In this document: positions 35,716-45,270 of the stretch, one piece after another
Layout of the letters: every line of letters begins with the position of its first letter
How positions within the stretch are numbered: the first letter of the stretch is position 1
Source: Pedobacter insulae
GTDB lineage: Bacteria; Bacteroidota; Bacteroidia; Sphingobacteriales; Sphingobacteriaceae
Reading direction: 5' to 3'
Assembly: GCF_900113525.1 (NCBI RefSeq)
Contig: NZ_FOPP01000004.1
Coordinates: 410,049 to 474,048, forward strand
DNA: 64,000 bases
The notes under the pieces: generated by a model
Told to the model about the DNA's origin: nothing
The model's database searches: none
The model's input: the letters and a program-made list of their open reading frames with translations, nothing else
Position numbers and translations under genes: made by a program

Positions 35716-36525
35716 ATGAATATTAAAAAATCTCTACTATTAATTTTACTCGCATTTTCGATGTCTTTAAAGGCACAGAAGTTCGATACTCTTGAAATCA
35801 ACTCTTCCAATGTAAATGCGAACGCCTTACGTGAAGGATCACATCGTTACTTGGTCTATTTCAAAATGAAAAAGGATTCTGTTAGGACTGAGACCCAGTT
35901 CTGGACAAGAACGATCAAAAGATCAAATTATAATGGAAAGCCAGTTCTGGAGATCAACCAGGAGTGGGAAGATAAAGACAGTATCCTACATATTGTAAAG
36001 TCTGTTTCTGATGCAAAGACGCTTCAGCCTTTATATCATAGCACGTGGTGGAAGATAAATGGCAGGACAGGTCCATTAAAGAAAGTAAGTGTTACCACCG
36101 TGGATTTTGTAAAAAATACCGTTGAACATAATGGAAAATTGCTGACTGCTTCAGAAGCGGAACCACAGTCAAAAGCAATTTACCGCGGATATCAGTCTGC
36201 ACTTGGCAAATATTTTTTGAATTGGCATACCGACCTTGAGATATTTCCCGTACTGCCGTTCAAGCAGGGCTTATTTTTCACAATCCCATTTTACGATCCG
36301 GGTACCACCTATGGTTATGAAAAGGTCGTATACCAGGTAACTGGTTCTGCATTCTTGAAAGGTTATAATGATCAAAATATAGACTGTTGGCTGTTGGAGC
36401 ATCAATCAAAAGGAAATAAGGAAGTATTCTGGATTAGCAAAAAGACACGAGAAGTTCTCAAACTTGAGCAGGAAGTAAGTGGGCAATTTTATCGTTACAA
36501 AATTAAGTTAGGTTTTCTCCCTTAA
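35716..36525 (+). CDS. Secreted protein of unknown function, paralogue of 29489-30301
   Basis: This 269-residue protein starts at MNIKKSLLLILL, which gives a signal peptide cleaved near MSLKAQ. It is highly similar to the gene at 29489, with the same length, the same conserved blocks (REGSHRYLVYFKMKK, NWHTDLEIFPVLPF, YDPGTTYGYEK, GNKEVFWISKKT) and a nearly identical C-terminus. The two copies are 5.4 kb apart on opposite strands, pointing to a duplication with inversion. The function is unknown. Confidence 0.78.
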   Translation: MNIKKSLLLILLAFSMSLKAQKFDTLEINSSNVNANALREGSHRYLVYFKMKKDSVRTETQFWTRTIKRSNYNGKPVLEINQEWEDKDSILHIVKSVSDAKTLQPLYHSTWWKINGRTGPLKKVSVTTVDFVKNTVEHNGKLLTASEAEPQSKAIYRGYQSALGKYFLNWHTDLEIFPVLPFKQGLFFTIPFYDPGTTYGYEKVVYQVTGSAFLKGYNDQNIDCWLLEHQSKGNKEVFWISKKTREVLKLEQEVSGQFYRYKIKLGFLP

Positions 36526-36605
36526 AGAACTACCATATTGCGAAATCTACTTATTGACAATTTCATACTTTCGATAAATTTATATTGAATAAAAATATAA
36601 ATTTA

Positions 36606-36635
36606 TTGTTTATCAATATATATTTACTATGTTTG
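36606..36635 (+). promoter_or_regulatory. Bacteroidota-type promoter for DUF2975/XRE operon
   Basis: A TTG (36606-36608) at -33 and TATGTTTG (36628-36635, matching TAnnTTTG) at -7 are separated by 19 bp. The AT-rich DNA before it contains the near-inverted arms ATTGAATAAA and TTTATCAAT. Confidence 0.55.
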
Positions 36636-36662
36636 TGTTATTAAACATTAACATTTTAAATT

Positions 36663-37199
36663 ATGTCAAAAACAAACAACTTCGTATTTTGGGGCTTATA
36701 CATTGTGGCATGGCTTATTTTTGTCGGTTTGTCCATTGAAGCAGGAGGCCTGATAGTAAATTTCTTTTTCAGTCTGTATAATCCTGAATTTGTCCAAAAC
36801 CTTTATCAAAAGTTGGACTTAACCAAAATGTATAACGACAGTAGGTTAGCTTTCTTCGGTATCTATAGTTTTATTCTAATCATTGCAATTTTGAAAGCTT
36901 GTCTATTTTACATAGTTATCAGATTAATGCACAAAATGGATTTATCAAAACCGTTCAGCCCTTTTGTTGCGAGGCAAATTTCACAAATTAGTTATTACAC
37001 TCTTTCAATTGGATTGTTAAGTTATATTGGTAGGCAGTTAGCACGGAGTTTAGTGCATTATGGTTTTGTTACCGACAGCTTAAATACGTTTTGGGCAGAT
37101 AGTCAGGCATTTATTTTGATGGGGGCTGTAATTTATATTATTGCAGTGATTTTCCAAAAAGGAGTAGAGATTCAAAACGAAAACGATTTAACTGTTTAA
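36663..37199 (+). CDS. DUF2975-type four-helix membrane protein
   Basis: This 178-residue protein has four predicted membrane helices (about 10-34, 62-84, 110-128 and 145-165) with conserved basic and polar residues between them. It matches the Bacillus/Bacteroidota DUF2975 family by length and layout. It is followed 3 bp later by a YozG-like XRE regulator, the usual partner for this family, so the pair forms an operon. The function is unknown, perhaps membrane-stress sensing linked to the regulator. Confidence 0.82.
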   Translation: MSKTNNFVFWGLYIVAWLIFVGLSIEAGGLIVNFFFSLYNPEFVQNLYQKLDLTKMYNDSRLAFFGIYSFILIIAILKACLFYIVIRLMHKMDLSKPFSPFVARQISQISYYTLSIGLLSYIGRQLARSLVHYGFVTDSLNTFWADSQAFILMGAVIYIIAVIFQKGVEIQNENDLTV

Positions 37200-37202
37200 A
37201 CT

Positions 37203-37418
37203 ATGCCAATTATTGTAAACTTAGATGTAATGATGGCAAAGCGTAAAATGTCGCTTAATGAGCTGTCGGAAAAGGTAGAAATAACGCTTGCTAATCTTTC
37301 AAATTTAAAAACAGGAAAAGCGAAAGCGATACGTTTCACTACATTAGAAGCTATTTGTAAGGCACTTGATTGCCAACCAGCTGATATTCTAGCGTACGTG
37401 GAGGAAACGTATCAATAA
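37203..37418 (+). CDS. Small XRE (Cro/CI) regulator, partner of DUF2975
   Basis: This 71-residue protein is a lone helix-turn-helix domain (VMMAKRKMSLNELSEKVEI, then ALDCQPADILAYVEE), typical of YozG-like regulators. The start is 3 bp after the DUF2975 stop. It probably represses its own operon from the promoter near 36606-36635. Confidence 0.88.
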   Translation: MPIIVNLDVMMAKRKMSLNELSEKVEITLANLSNLKTGKAKAIRFTTLEAICKALDCQPADILAYVEETYQ

Positions 37419-37468
37419 TTTAGCTGATGAATTAGATAACAAGGAAAGAAGGTTGTATATCGATCCCT

Positions 37469-38665
37469 TTAATATAGAAATCCAAACAGCCACAATGGGA
37501 TTTTATTGCCAAAACCGTGTTCAAGGTCGTCTGCAACTATATAGGCGTGATCATGTCCCTGTATTTGCTTGCCCGACTTATTTTTGCCACCTATCTCCAT
37601 CAGATATTTTCCGTTCACCATAAAATCCCCGACCTTTGGATAGGTTATTATCGCTCCAGAATTTTGGACTTGTGAGAGGAAAAATGTTTCCCTTACATTG
37701 CCAGTGTCTGGTTTTCCTTCTGCCAAAGCAGCAATCAGACTAGTATTGTGCAAATAGATCTTTTCAGGCTTGTTCATTAGGCTTGTTCCATGCGAGGCCG
37801 AACGCAAATTATTTATCAGCTGTGCTTGTTCTAGTATATGCAACATTTCCAGCAAACGGATCCTGGAGGTGTCTACCTGTTCTGCTAATTTGGTGATATT
37901 TGGTGTAAAAGGAACGGAAGTAGAAATGACATACAAAAGCTTTTTGAGTTTAGCTAGCGTAGCAACCTCGATAGCCTTCGCTTCAGGCAAATCGTAATCG
38001 ATAATTACGTTGATCAACTGGTTGATGCGCATAAAATAGTCTGATTCACCCTCTATAAAAAAAGGATATGCGCCATAATTGAAATAATCGTTAAGTGACT
38101 TTAATGGTGAGATGATGATTTTCTGCAGATCCAATGCAATTTCACCATGGCTACTCAATATGTCATCAAAATTATAGATCGGAAGCTCCACTGAATGCTT
38201 TAGAGAAATATATTCCCTAAGCGACAATTCTGGCAAATGGTAATTTAGCAAACGCCTGCTTAGATCCACCCTTGATTGCTGTAAAGCCAGGATAGAAGAT
38301 CCAGAAATAACCAATTTCATGTCTGGCAAAAAATCATATATATTTTTTACTGCTGTCTGCCAATCGTCGTATTTATGAACTTCGTCCAAAAAGAGATGCC
38401 TCCCACCAAGTCCATAAAAACGCTCTGCAACTTCTACTAGATTATTTTTCCTAAAGTATAAGTCATCTAACGAGGTATATAACGTCTGATCTAATGGTAA
38501 ATGAGTCTGAATGTATTGGAGCATTATAGTGGATTTACCCGTTCCACGGGCACCTTCTATGCAAATACCCCTTGCATTCCAGTTAATCTTGTAACTAAGT
38601 CCTCTCCTAAACTCAGTACGATTAGTGCCGATTAAGCGTCTAAATTTGTTTATTAATGCCTCCAT
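37469..38665 (-). CDS. AAA+ ATPase with DUF4143 domain
   Basis: This 398-residue protein has an AAA_14-type ATPase domain with Walker A GARGTGKST (about residue 38), Walker B LFLDEVHKY (about 92-100) and sensor ISGSS. A winged-helix region (SRIRLLEMLHILEQAQLI) and a DUF4143-type nuclease-like fold (about 320-395; GAIITYPKVGDF) follow. Proteins of this family are widespread and poorly understood; some may act in DNA repair or as part of defence modules. The C-terminal catalytic motif of a nuclease is not obvious. Confidence 0.85.
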   Translation of the reverse strand: MEALINKFRRLIGTNRTEFRRGLSYKINWNARGICIEGARGTGKSTIMLQYIQTHLPLDQTLYTSLDDLYFRKNNLVEVAERFYGLGGRHLFLDEVHKYDDWQTAVKNIYDFLPDMKLVISGSSILALQQSRVDLSRRLLNYHLPELSLREYISLKHSVELPIYNFDDILSSHGEIALDLQKIIISPLKSLNDYFNYGAYPFFIEGESDYFMRINQLINVIIDYDLPEAKAIEVATLAKLKKLLYVISTSVPFTPNITKLAEQVDTSRIRLLEMLHILEQAQLINNLRSASHGTSLMNKPEKIYLHNTSLIAALAEGKPDTGNVRETFFLSQVQNSGAIITYPKVGDFMVNGKYLMEIGGKNKSGKQIQGHDHAYIVADDLEHGFGNKIPLWLFGFLY

Positions 38666-38755
38666 TGTTTCGTCAAAGGTACGAAATTAATACAAAAACG
38701 TATCGCATATGATACATTAAATAAGTGATTTATCGAATAACTTCCAGCTATACTT

Positions 38756-39352
38756 TTATTTGGAGTATTTTCTAATGTTCTTTTTAAATAAACTCTGTAA
38801 TTTTCTACTAGATTTAATTTTGCTCGGAAACCAAACAGCTCGTTCAGTAATAGAGGCGAGTTCTAAATTTGTAAAGGAAGTACCTTTGTAAAACTGGTCT
38901 GCAGATATTGTGTATCGCATTAATTTAGCTTTTTCATTAACGATGTTCCAATAAAATAAATGCGGTTTAAACCTATCGCTGTTTCCGAAGGTAAATTCGA
39001 ATCCGTAAAATTCATCTAAGCGATTAAGAGCTGTTTTCCATACTAATTTTTCAAAAGCAGGAACTTTTTCTCCCCATTCTTTTTTCTCTGTTATATAAGA
39101 AACAATCAGCGTGTCTTCTTTTATTTTAATTTCAGGATAATGAAATTTATAATACAAATTATCAACCACAGCGATTTTTTCTGAATTCTCGTGATGAACA
39201 AATTTAATATCATGAGGGAAATTTTTTAGTAAAAGGGTTTTAATGGCCGTAAAAGCATGTTGCTTATTGTTTTGAGCATAAATTTTATAGGAAAATATAA
39301 ACATTATAAACAATGCTACAACAGGTAACCTATAGTTTGTTTTTACTATCAT
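38756..39352 (-). CDS. Secreted hypothetical protein
   Basis: This 198-residue protein has a signal peptide (cleavage near YKIYAQ) and a beta-rich body. The C-terminal 20 residues are strongly basic (KIKSSRKLQSLFKKNIRK). No domain is recognised. It lies in a group of small AT-rich minus-strand genes (38.7-42 kb). Confidence 0.6.
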   Translation of the reverse strand: MIVKTNYRLPVVALFIMFIFSYKIYAQNNKQHAFTAIKTLLLKNFPHDIKFVHHENSEKIAVVDNLYYKFHYPEIKIKEDTLIVSYITEKKEWGEKVPAFEKLVWKTALNRLDEFYGFEFTFGNSDRFKPHLFYWNIVNEKAKLMRYTISADQFYKGTSFTNLELASITERAVWFPSKIKSSRKLQSLFKKNIRKYSK

Positions 39353-39416
39353 TCTTGTTTTTTTGCTATAACATTTTATTTATACAGTTCATTTTCAATA
39401 CATATACACATAAATA

Positions 39417-39749
39417 TTACTGTTTTTCTAAGCTGTGTAAATATGTATTTACAGTGTTGGTCACTTCTTGCCTTTTACTTTCTGAATCTGTAAAAATATT
39501 TAAATGCAAATACGATTCATACTTTTCAAATTTTACAGTTATAGTACCTGATTTGCCTTCTAATATCCAGTGTTCTTCATTTTTTTCTCCAATTTCATAA
39601 AAAAGCTCGTAAGCTTTCTTAAAATCATCAGATAAATCCGATGCTTCTATAATGATAGATATTGGCGGGATGAGTGCACTGATACGATACTCGAGAAAGC
39701 AGAAATACAGCGAAAAAAATGATCTATGCATTGATTTGTTCTTTATCAA
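39417..39749 (-). CDS. Small hypothetical protein
   Basis: This 110-residue frame has a hydrophobic first third (FFSLYFCFLEYRISALIPPISIII is typical; a short start at MHRS is possible) and an acidic C-terminal half. No family is recognised. Its AT-rich composition and its placement beside other unknown genes make it likely but not certain to be coding. Confidence 0.45.
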   Translation of the reverse strand: MIKNKSMHRSFFSLYFCFLEYRISALIPPISIIIEASDLSDDFKKAYELFYEIGEKNEEHWILEGKSGTITVKFEKYESYLHLNIFTDSESKRQEVTNTVNTYLHSLEKQ

Positions 39750-39827
39750 TAACAGATGTTTATTAAAAAATACGATAAAGATTAAAAAAAGACATGTTAG
39801 TTTAATGCTAATTGTTCGCTACTCTTA

Positions 39828-40898
39828 TTAATATTGTTTTGTTTCTACAGGGGTGCCGTCTGGGTGCGTGTATTTCCATAGCCCTGTTCTTTTTCCGTTA
39901 TTATATACTCCTGTTTCAATAGCCCACTTCCCTAATTGGTATGCTGCGTAGTTAAATTCTTTCCACTGCCCATTTTTTAATCCATTCATATAGTTACCTT
40001 CCGAAACCTTCAATTTTTCTTTTTCATCTCTTCGTTGTGCATATTTTTTCCAAAAGCCAGTTTTCTTTCCCATTTGGTAATTTCCTACTCCATATTCTTC
40101 CAACCAATAACCATCTTTATCTCCATTTATATATTTTCCCTTATCGCTTATTTCTCCGTAAGGAAAGTAAGCGATAAAATCTCCCTGTGGTTTTCCATTT
40201 TGGTAGTACATTTTACTTTTCAGCTTTCCATCAATGTGATAGCTAGTTGTTGCTATACGATATCCATTATTATCGTATTTACATACTTCATATACTTCTC
40301 CTGTTTCATAAAAAGACTTGCTTTCACCGCTTATCTTTCCGTCACTAAAATTAACGGTATATTTTAATTGTCCATTTTGATTAAATTCTTCATATTTACC
40401 TTGTTTCTTTTGTGTATTTTCAATATCCGGGGTTCTTAATGCCTTTATAATGTCTGTGTTTATGTTTGTGGGTGAGAAGTTTCCTCTTATCCATATTTTT
40501 CCGTTCGCATGATATTTTTTAAAACTAGTAATCTTAGCCATTGCAACATCTAGTTCTATAAATTTTGTGCCTTTTGGGTATCCAACAATGGAGCCGTAAC
40601 TTGTCCACTTCCCATTTTCTGTACCAACACTATAATTTCCAGTCAAAATTATGCCTCCTAATGCATCATACTGCTTCATTTCCCCATTTAATTTTCCGTT
40701 TACATAATATGCTTCGACTGATATGCCCCCTTGTTTGTTGAAAGATTTAAATTTTCCTGAGGGCTTACCATTATTGTCTACAAAAGCGTCTACTTTTAAA
40801 ATACCGTTGGGGTAATGCTCTTTATATTCCTTTTGTTGGGCTAATACAGAACTTACTGTTATTCCTGTAAAAATGCCAAGAAGTATTAATTTTTTCAT
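39828..40898 (-). CDS. MORN/YwqK-type repeat protein, secreted
   Basis: This 356-residue protein has a signal peptide (GIFTGITVSSVLAQQ) and about ten MORN-like repeats of the YwqK family (YYVNGKLNGEMKQYDALG, YYQNGKPQGDFIAYFPYG, YNNGKRTGLWKYTHPDG). The name antitoxin for this family is historical; it marks a beta-hairpin repeat protein with unknown partners. It starts 14 bp after the next gene on the same strand and may be co-transcribed with it. Confidence 0.82.
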   Translation of the reverse strand: MKKLILLGIFTGITVSSVLAQQKEYKEHYPNGILKVDAFVDNNGKPSGKFKSFNKQGGISVEAYYVNGKLNGEMKQYDALGGIILTGNYSVGTENGKWTSYGSIVGYPKGTKFIELDVAMAKITSFKKYHANGKIWIRGNFSPTNINTDIIKALRTPDIENTQKKQGKYEEFNQNGQLKYTVNFSDGKISGESKSFYETGEVYEVCKYDNNGYRIATTSYHIDGKLKSKMYYQNGKPQGDFIAYFPYGEISDKGKYINGDKDGYWLEEYGVGNYQMGKKTGFWKKYAQRRDEKEKLKVSEGNYMNGLKNGQWKEFNYAAYQLGKWAIETGVYNNGKRTGLWKYTHPDGTPVETKQY

Positions 40899-40911
40899 TT
40901 GTCTTTCATTT

Positions 40912-41946
40912 TTAATTCAACATTTCTTTAAAAAACGCCAGAAAATTAACGTGTAAACTTGCTATATCGCTATACTGGTCTTCTTTATAAGTAAACATAA
41001 GCTCTCTGCCTGAATGTGTTTTTATGGTTACTTCTTTCTTGTTTCTATCCACTATCATATTATCTACATCAACCCACGATAGTGATTTGTATCTGTCTGA
41101 CAGTATTTGGTCATAAGCAAAACGAATAGGCGGTCTTTCTCTGTAAGCATTTTTCATATAGCCATTTATCTTGTCCAAAAATTCTTTGCGGTTCCAGTCT
41201 TTTTCTACAATCACAATCCTGTAAAAACCATGCGTGCCAATTTCAAAGAAACTTATGGGTACATCCCACGATTTTGACAAATAGCCACAATATTCTTCTA
41301 ATGCTGCTGAGCTTAAATTATTCATAGTAAAACTCAGTTCAGCCACTTTAGGGAAATAAGGCAGTAATTTGTCATTTACTTCACAAAAATCTTTATAATC
41401 TTCAATACTGATCGGTCTTATAGAGTAATAGCTGGCTACTGCAAGATAAACGGTGTCGCTTTTCCCCAATGTAAAATAAAAATTATCTTTTCGGAATTCT
41501 GCTAATGGTTTAAAGCTGTATTTTTGAAGTCTTTCGACTAATTGTTTTGCTGGCTTTAATCTTTTTTTAGCAAAAGGAATATGGATTTCTTTGTTCCACC
41601 CTTCGAGTTGGATTACCTGCTTATCAATAGTGATAAAAGGTCTTTTAAATTCGTACCAAGGCAATAGTACATTTTTGCTTTCAATGCCATGTTCTGTACA
41701 ACGAATTGAATCTATTGTATTGATTTGCCCTAATAGTCGATTGATTTCACCTAAGAATGTTTTTTCGTAAACTTCTTGTGCGTATAGCAGATTGCCACCC
41801 AAAACAGTATTAGCTTTCCCAAAAAACAACAGCAAAACACAGGCAATACTTTTCCCCATAAAAGGTAGTTGGTTTTTCTTCACATATCTTGAAATGGTAG
41901 TGAAAATCGGTAATTTAAATGCTCTTTTTCTTGGTTGCTTATTCAT
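40912..41946 (-). CDS. Secreted or membrane-linked hypothetical protein
   Basis: From the internal Met at 41946 the protein has 344 residues, a basic leader and a hydrophobic segment (SIACVLLLFFG) that may act as a signal anchor. I prefer this start because the longer frame would reach into the upstream part of the divergent sensor kinase gene. The remainder is soluble alpha/beta with no recognised domain. It is followed 13 bp later by the MORN-repeat gene. Confidence 0.6.
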   Translation of the reverse strand: MNKQPRKRAFKLPIFTTISRYVKKNQLPFMGKSIACVLLLFFGKANTVLGGNLLYAQEVYEKTFLGEINRLLGQINTIDSIRCTEHGIESKNVLLPWYEFKRPFITIDKQVIQLEGWNKEIHIPFAKKRLKPAKQLVERLQKYSFKPLAEFRKDNFYFTLGKSDTVYLAVASYYSIRPISIEDYKDFCEVNDKLLPYFPKVAELSFTMNNLSSAALEEYCGYLSKSWDVPISFFEIGTHGFYRIVIVEKDWNRKEFLDKINGYMKNAYRERPPIRFAYDQILSDRYKSLSWVDVDNMIVDRNKKEVTIKTHSGRELMFTYKEDQYSDIASLHVNFLAFFKEMLN

Positions 41947-42067
41947 ATTTAATTGATCAAAAGCGGGATGGGATAAAATTAAATTGCCCCTTTTACTTCC
42001 ACAATACCAAGTACTTTGTATTTTATATTTTGATAAAATACCTTTAATTTGTAAAATAAACGTCGGT

Positions 42068-43918
42068 ATGTTTGTTCGGATAGGGTTATGTATCACTATG
42101 CATTTTATGGGAATGTTTTTTGGCTTCGCCCAAAGTAAAACCTATGAACTAAAGGGAGAGAATGATGATGACCTCTATCCTTACATGCGCTATTGGAAAG
42201 AAGTTTCAGTAAGTAAAAAAAGCTTAAATGAAGCAGTTTATCAGCTAGAACAGGGGAGCTTTAAAACTTTTGATCCAAAAATAGGAAGAAATCTGGGGCT
42301 TTTTCCTGAACCTATTTGGTTTAATATCAGTGTAAAGAATATTTCGGATAATCATCACTTTTATTGGTGGACTTTTTACTCTCATGCTGATTCGATAATT
42401 GTCTATGAACAACAACGATCTAAGTGGAGAGCAATCGATACCTTGCTGCGTAATAAGGTGCTAAAGGAACGTAAGGCAAAACACAGGGCATTGACACATC
42501 CACTTTCCTTAGGGACGGGCGAGGAACGAAATTATCTGATAAAGATAATCAACTCACGCCACACCCAGAATTCATTCATTAGTCTTACCACACCCACATA
42601 CCATCTGTTATGGGAGAATGGATTTTATTGGACTATCGGGAGTTTTATCGGTATATTTCTATTAACCGGGGCAGTAAGCCTCATTATGGGTTTGGTAACA
42701 AGGGAACGAACATTTATGCTGTTTTTTGTTTATATGCTCACGGTTTCGGCACTTACACTTTATAATGAACTGATGATCCCCATCATAAAGAATAAATCTC
42801 TTTTCTCCCTACTTAATCACACACACCCTTTACCACTTTCTTTAATTGCTACGTGCCTCAATTTTTATATGGTAGATTTTATCTTTGGAAAAGTGAAAAA
42901 TACTAAACCACTTCATACTTTAAACATACTCAATACAACGTGCCTAGCTCTAGGAAGTATAGCCCTTGTAGGATATATGCTTTTCACCAATAGTCTGCAT
43001 TCGGGTCAGACCTTATTCCTTTTTGGATGGTATGGCATATTGGCATGTATTTTTATCAGTATCGTTGTAACGGCATTAAAAATAATCATTCTTTCAATTG
43101 AGTATAAGAAACTTTATTTTGGTATCCCTTTTTTACTGCTCATCATCATTGTTAATCCTGCGACATACAACCTGAACTATTCGGGAATTTTTTCCTTCTA
43201 TGAAATTACATACCCTAATTACTTCTTCTGGTTTGTAAGTGGCGAATTTATATTTATAGTGTTTTTAATTGGTTGGAGATATAAAAAAGACCTTGAGTAC
43301 AGGCATAAACTCGAAATTAAATTTAATCAGATGGAACTCTCTATTCTGAGTGATGAAAGAAAACAGATAGCAAGGGATTTGCACGATGACCTCGGAGCTA
43401 CCATCAATACCATAAAATTATTGGCTACCAATTCCTACCCTGAAGATAAGCGGCTAATTGAAACCGTAACCATTGCCAGCAATGATATTCGGGTTTTTTA
43501 CAACAAGCTTTCCCATAAAACTACCGATGCTTCGCTTAGGGCAAGTATTGAAAAACTCGTAATGCTTCACAACAGTTATAAAAGAGTGAAATTTAGTTGT
43601 ATTTTCTCAGGAGACGAAGCCTTATTGTCAGATATTCACAAGGAGAATATTTACAAAATAGTAAGTGAAATTTGTAACAATACCCTCAAACATGCTCAGG
43701 CAACAGATGCGACCATACAATTTTTGATAGACCCTACTACTGCCCAATTGATTGCAGAAGACAACGGAACTGGTTTTTCTGCTGAAAAAGTGCAAGATGT
43801 AAAAGGAATGGGGATAAAGAACGTCAAAGAAAGAGTGGCCCTAATGAAGGGAAAACTGCACATTTCATCAAACAAGGGTAACACAACTTATATTATTGAT
43901 ATTCCATTAAAAAAATGA
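42068..43918 (+). CDS. Sensor histidine kinase with 7TMR-DISM input domains
   Basis: This 616-residue kinase starts at MFVRIGLCIT, giving a signal peptide before FAQSKTYEL. It has a 7TMR-DISM extracellular domain (about 25-160), seven membrane helices (about 175-395), a HisKA_3 domain with the phospho-acceptor H439 in ARDLHDDLGA, and a HATPase with NNTLKHA and GMGIKNVKER. It should phosphorylate the NarL-type regulator just downstream, whose start overlaps its last 4 bases (ATGA). DISM domains often sense carbohydrates or related ligands. Confidence 0.92.
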   Translation: MFVRIGLCITMHFMGMFFGFAQSKTYELKGENDDDLYPYMRYWKEVSVSKKSLNEAVYQLEQGSFKTFDPKIGRNLGLFPEPIWFNISVKNISDNHHFYWWTFYSHADSIIVYEQQRSKWRAIDTLLRNKVLKERKAKHRALTHPLSLGTGEERNYLIKIINSRHTQNSFISLTTPTYHLLWENGFYWTIGSFIGIFLLTGAVSLIMGLVTRERTFMLFFVYMLTVSALTLYNELMIPIIKNKSLFSLLNHTHPLPLSLIATCLNFYMVDFIFGKVKNTKPLHTLNILNTTCLALGSIALVGYMLFTNSLHSGQTLFLFGWYGILACIFISIVVTALKIIILSIEYKKLYFGIPFLLLIIIVNPATYNLNYSGIFSFYEITYPNYFFWFVSGEFIFIVFLIGWRYKKDLEYRHKLEIKFNQMELSILSDERKQIARDLHDDLGATINTIKLLATNSYPEDKRLIETVTIASNDIRVFYNKLSHKTTDASLRASIEKLVMLHNSYKRVKFSCIFSGDEALLSDIHKENIYKIVSEICNNTLKHAQATDATIQFLIDPTTAQLIAEDNGTGFSAEKVQDVKGMGIKNVKERVALMKGKLHISSNKGNTTYIIDIPLKK

Positions 43919-44532
43919 ATAATGCCGTTATAAATACCATTATAGTCGACGACCATTTGCTTTTTGCAGAAGGACTTAGCCTTATACTGCATGACATCCC
44001 ACATCTGCACTTGCTGAAGATCGTTAATTCCTATAACGGTGTTGCCGGGATGTTTTCACAATATCACATCGATTTGATCCTATTGGACATAAAATTAAGA
44101 GACGAAAATGGGATTGATATTTGCTTTCTTGTAAAAGAACTTTATCCTGACGTTAAGATTATTCTGATTTCCATGTTCGACCCTGATAGCCTTGCTGTTG
44201 AAATTAAAAAATGTAATGCTAATGGTTATATCCCTAAAAGTACCAATGCTCAGGTAGTAAAGGCTACAATTTGTAAGATACTGGCCGGAGAAAATGTTTT
44301 TTTGGATCTAGGTAGCAAAAATGTAAAGGAAACTCCCCTTGAAAAACTGATAACCCCTCGGGAAAGAGAAATTATAGCCTTAATAAAACAAGGTAAAAGT
44401 GCCAAAGAGATTTCCTGCCTTTTGAATATAAGTGTATTTACGGTTGACACACACAGAAAAAACATATTGAAAAAACTAGAGCTAAACTCTATTAAGGATC
44501 TGATTGCATTTTCAGTTAGTAATAATCTATAG
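43915..44532 (+). CDS. NarL/LuxR-family response regulator
   Basis: This 205-residue regulator has a receiver domain with acceptor D58 (ILLDIKLRDENG), acidic pocket VDDH, conserved Lys in GYIPKST and a C-terminal LuxR-type HTH (TPREREIIALIKQGKSAKEI). It overlaps the preceding kinase by 4 bp, forming a two-component pair. Confidence 0.93.
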   Translation: MNNAVINTIIVDDHLLFAEGLSLILHDIPHLHLLKIVNSYNGVAGMFSQYHIDLILLDIKLRDENGIDICFLVKELYPDVKIILISMFDPDSLAVEIKKCNANGYIPKSTNAQVVKATICKILAGENVFLDLGSKNVKETPLEKLITPREREIIALIKQGKSAKEISCLLNISVFTVDTHRKNILKKLELNSIKDLIAFSVSNNL

Positions 44533-44663
44533 CTGCTATTTTGGCTAAACCTCATACAGTTGTTGGGTTAGCCATTACTTGTTTAGTGTGTATACTTTTT
44601 TTAATTGTGCAATTCATTTTGTCTTTTGAGCCAATTAAAATATAATTTGTTCCTGCTTAAATA

Positions 44664-44709
44664 AACAGATCTTAAGGCGCTAGATCGGCACCTTAAGATT
44701 TGATCTGTT
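44664..44709. terminator. Bipartite hairpin between convergent genes
   Basis: AACAGATC (44664-44671) pairs with GATCTGTT (44702-44709), and the inner CTTAAGG pairs with CCTTAAG, with a 13-nt loop. A CTTTTTAAAG follows on the + side. It lies between the response regulator and a minus-strand gene and may terminate in both directions. Confidence 0.5.
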
Positions 44710-44713
44710 CTTT

Positions 44714-45034
44714 TTAAAGATCATCGGGTTTATATCCTATTCGTTTTCTTGGAGGATTGGGACGTTCTTGTTTTTCCAGTAGTTCGTCAAGATACTTAAA
44801 TACAATCTCCATGTTCTTATTCTGATTATCGCTCTTTTTCTTTATCTTTTCAATCTCTAGACGGATTTCAGTATGGTCTGTAAGCATCATTCTTAATTTG
44901 GTAAAGATGCGTATGATCTGATTGTTCACATGAATAGCTCTTTCGCTATTTAATACACTCGATAACATTGCTACACCCTGCTCCGTAAATGCAAATGGGG
45001 TTGCTGGGCTATATTCGGCTGTTTGTTGGGGTTA
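44714..45034 (-). pseudogene. ORF6N-domain protein remnant
   Basis: The frame upstream of the first Met (44968) is open to a stop at 45034 and reads TPFAFTEQGVAMLSSVLNSE, the hallmark of ORF6N-type DNA-binding proteins (usually preceded by an N-terminal half with a GGRRYLPY-type block). Only the C-terminal half is present, followed by a coiled coil (EIRLEIEKIKKKSDNQNKN). The N-terminal half is missing, so this is a truncated copy of a mobile-element-linked gene. It could be translated from 44968 as an 84-residue peptide. Confidence 0.6.
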
Positions 45035-45052
45035 TCACAGATTGTGATAACC
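45030..45052. repeat. Perfect 9-bp inverted repeat
   Basis: GGTTATCAC and GTGATAACC flank AGATT, at the broken 5' end of the ORF6N remnant. It may mark a deletion junction or a former regulatory hairpin. Confidence 0.45.
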
Positions 45053-45270
45053 TCCTGTCATTCCTGTTTGGTTAACAGATACTTCACTTTCTTTGTAACG
45101 AGCAGATTATTACTTTTTCGTCTGTTAACTCATGTGACACATTCATGGTTTGGACTTTATAACTTTAAAAGCGATTTGATAATGGTTGCCTGTAGCAAAT
45201 TATACTAAAAAATCTGCTTCATAGGAGGGAAGCTGATTTTTAATTTAATAAGTTTCTTAAGAATAGCTAT

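Noticed and set aside
39313..39600. Plus-strand frame over the 39.3-39.7 kb region
   Set aside because: It is antisense to more plausible minus-strand genes and its sequence is Phe/Tyr/Cys-rich low-complexity translation of AT-rich DNA.
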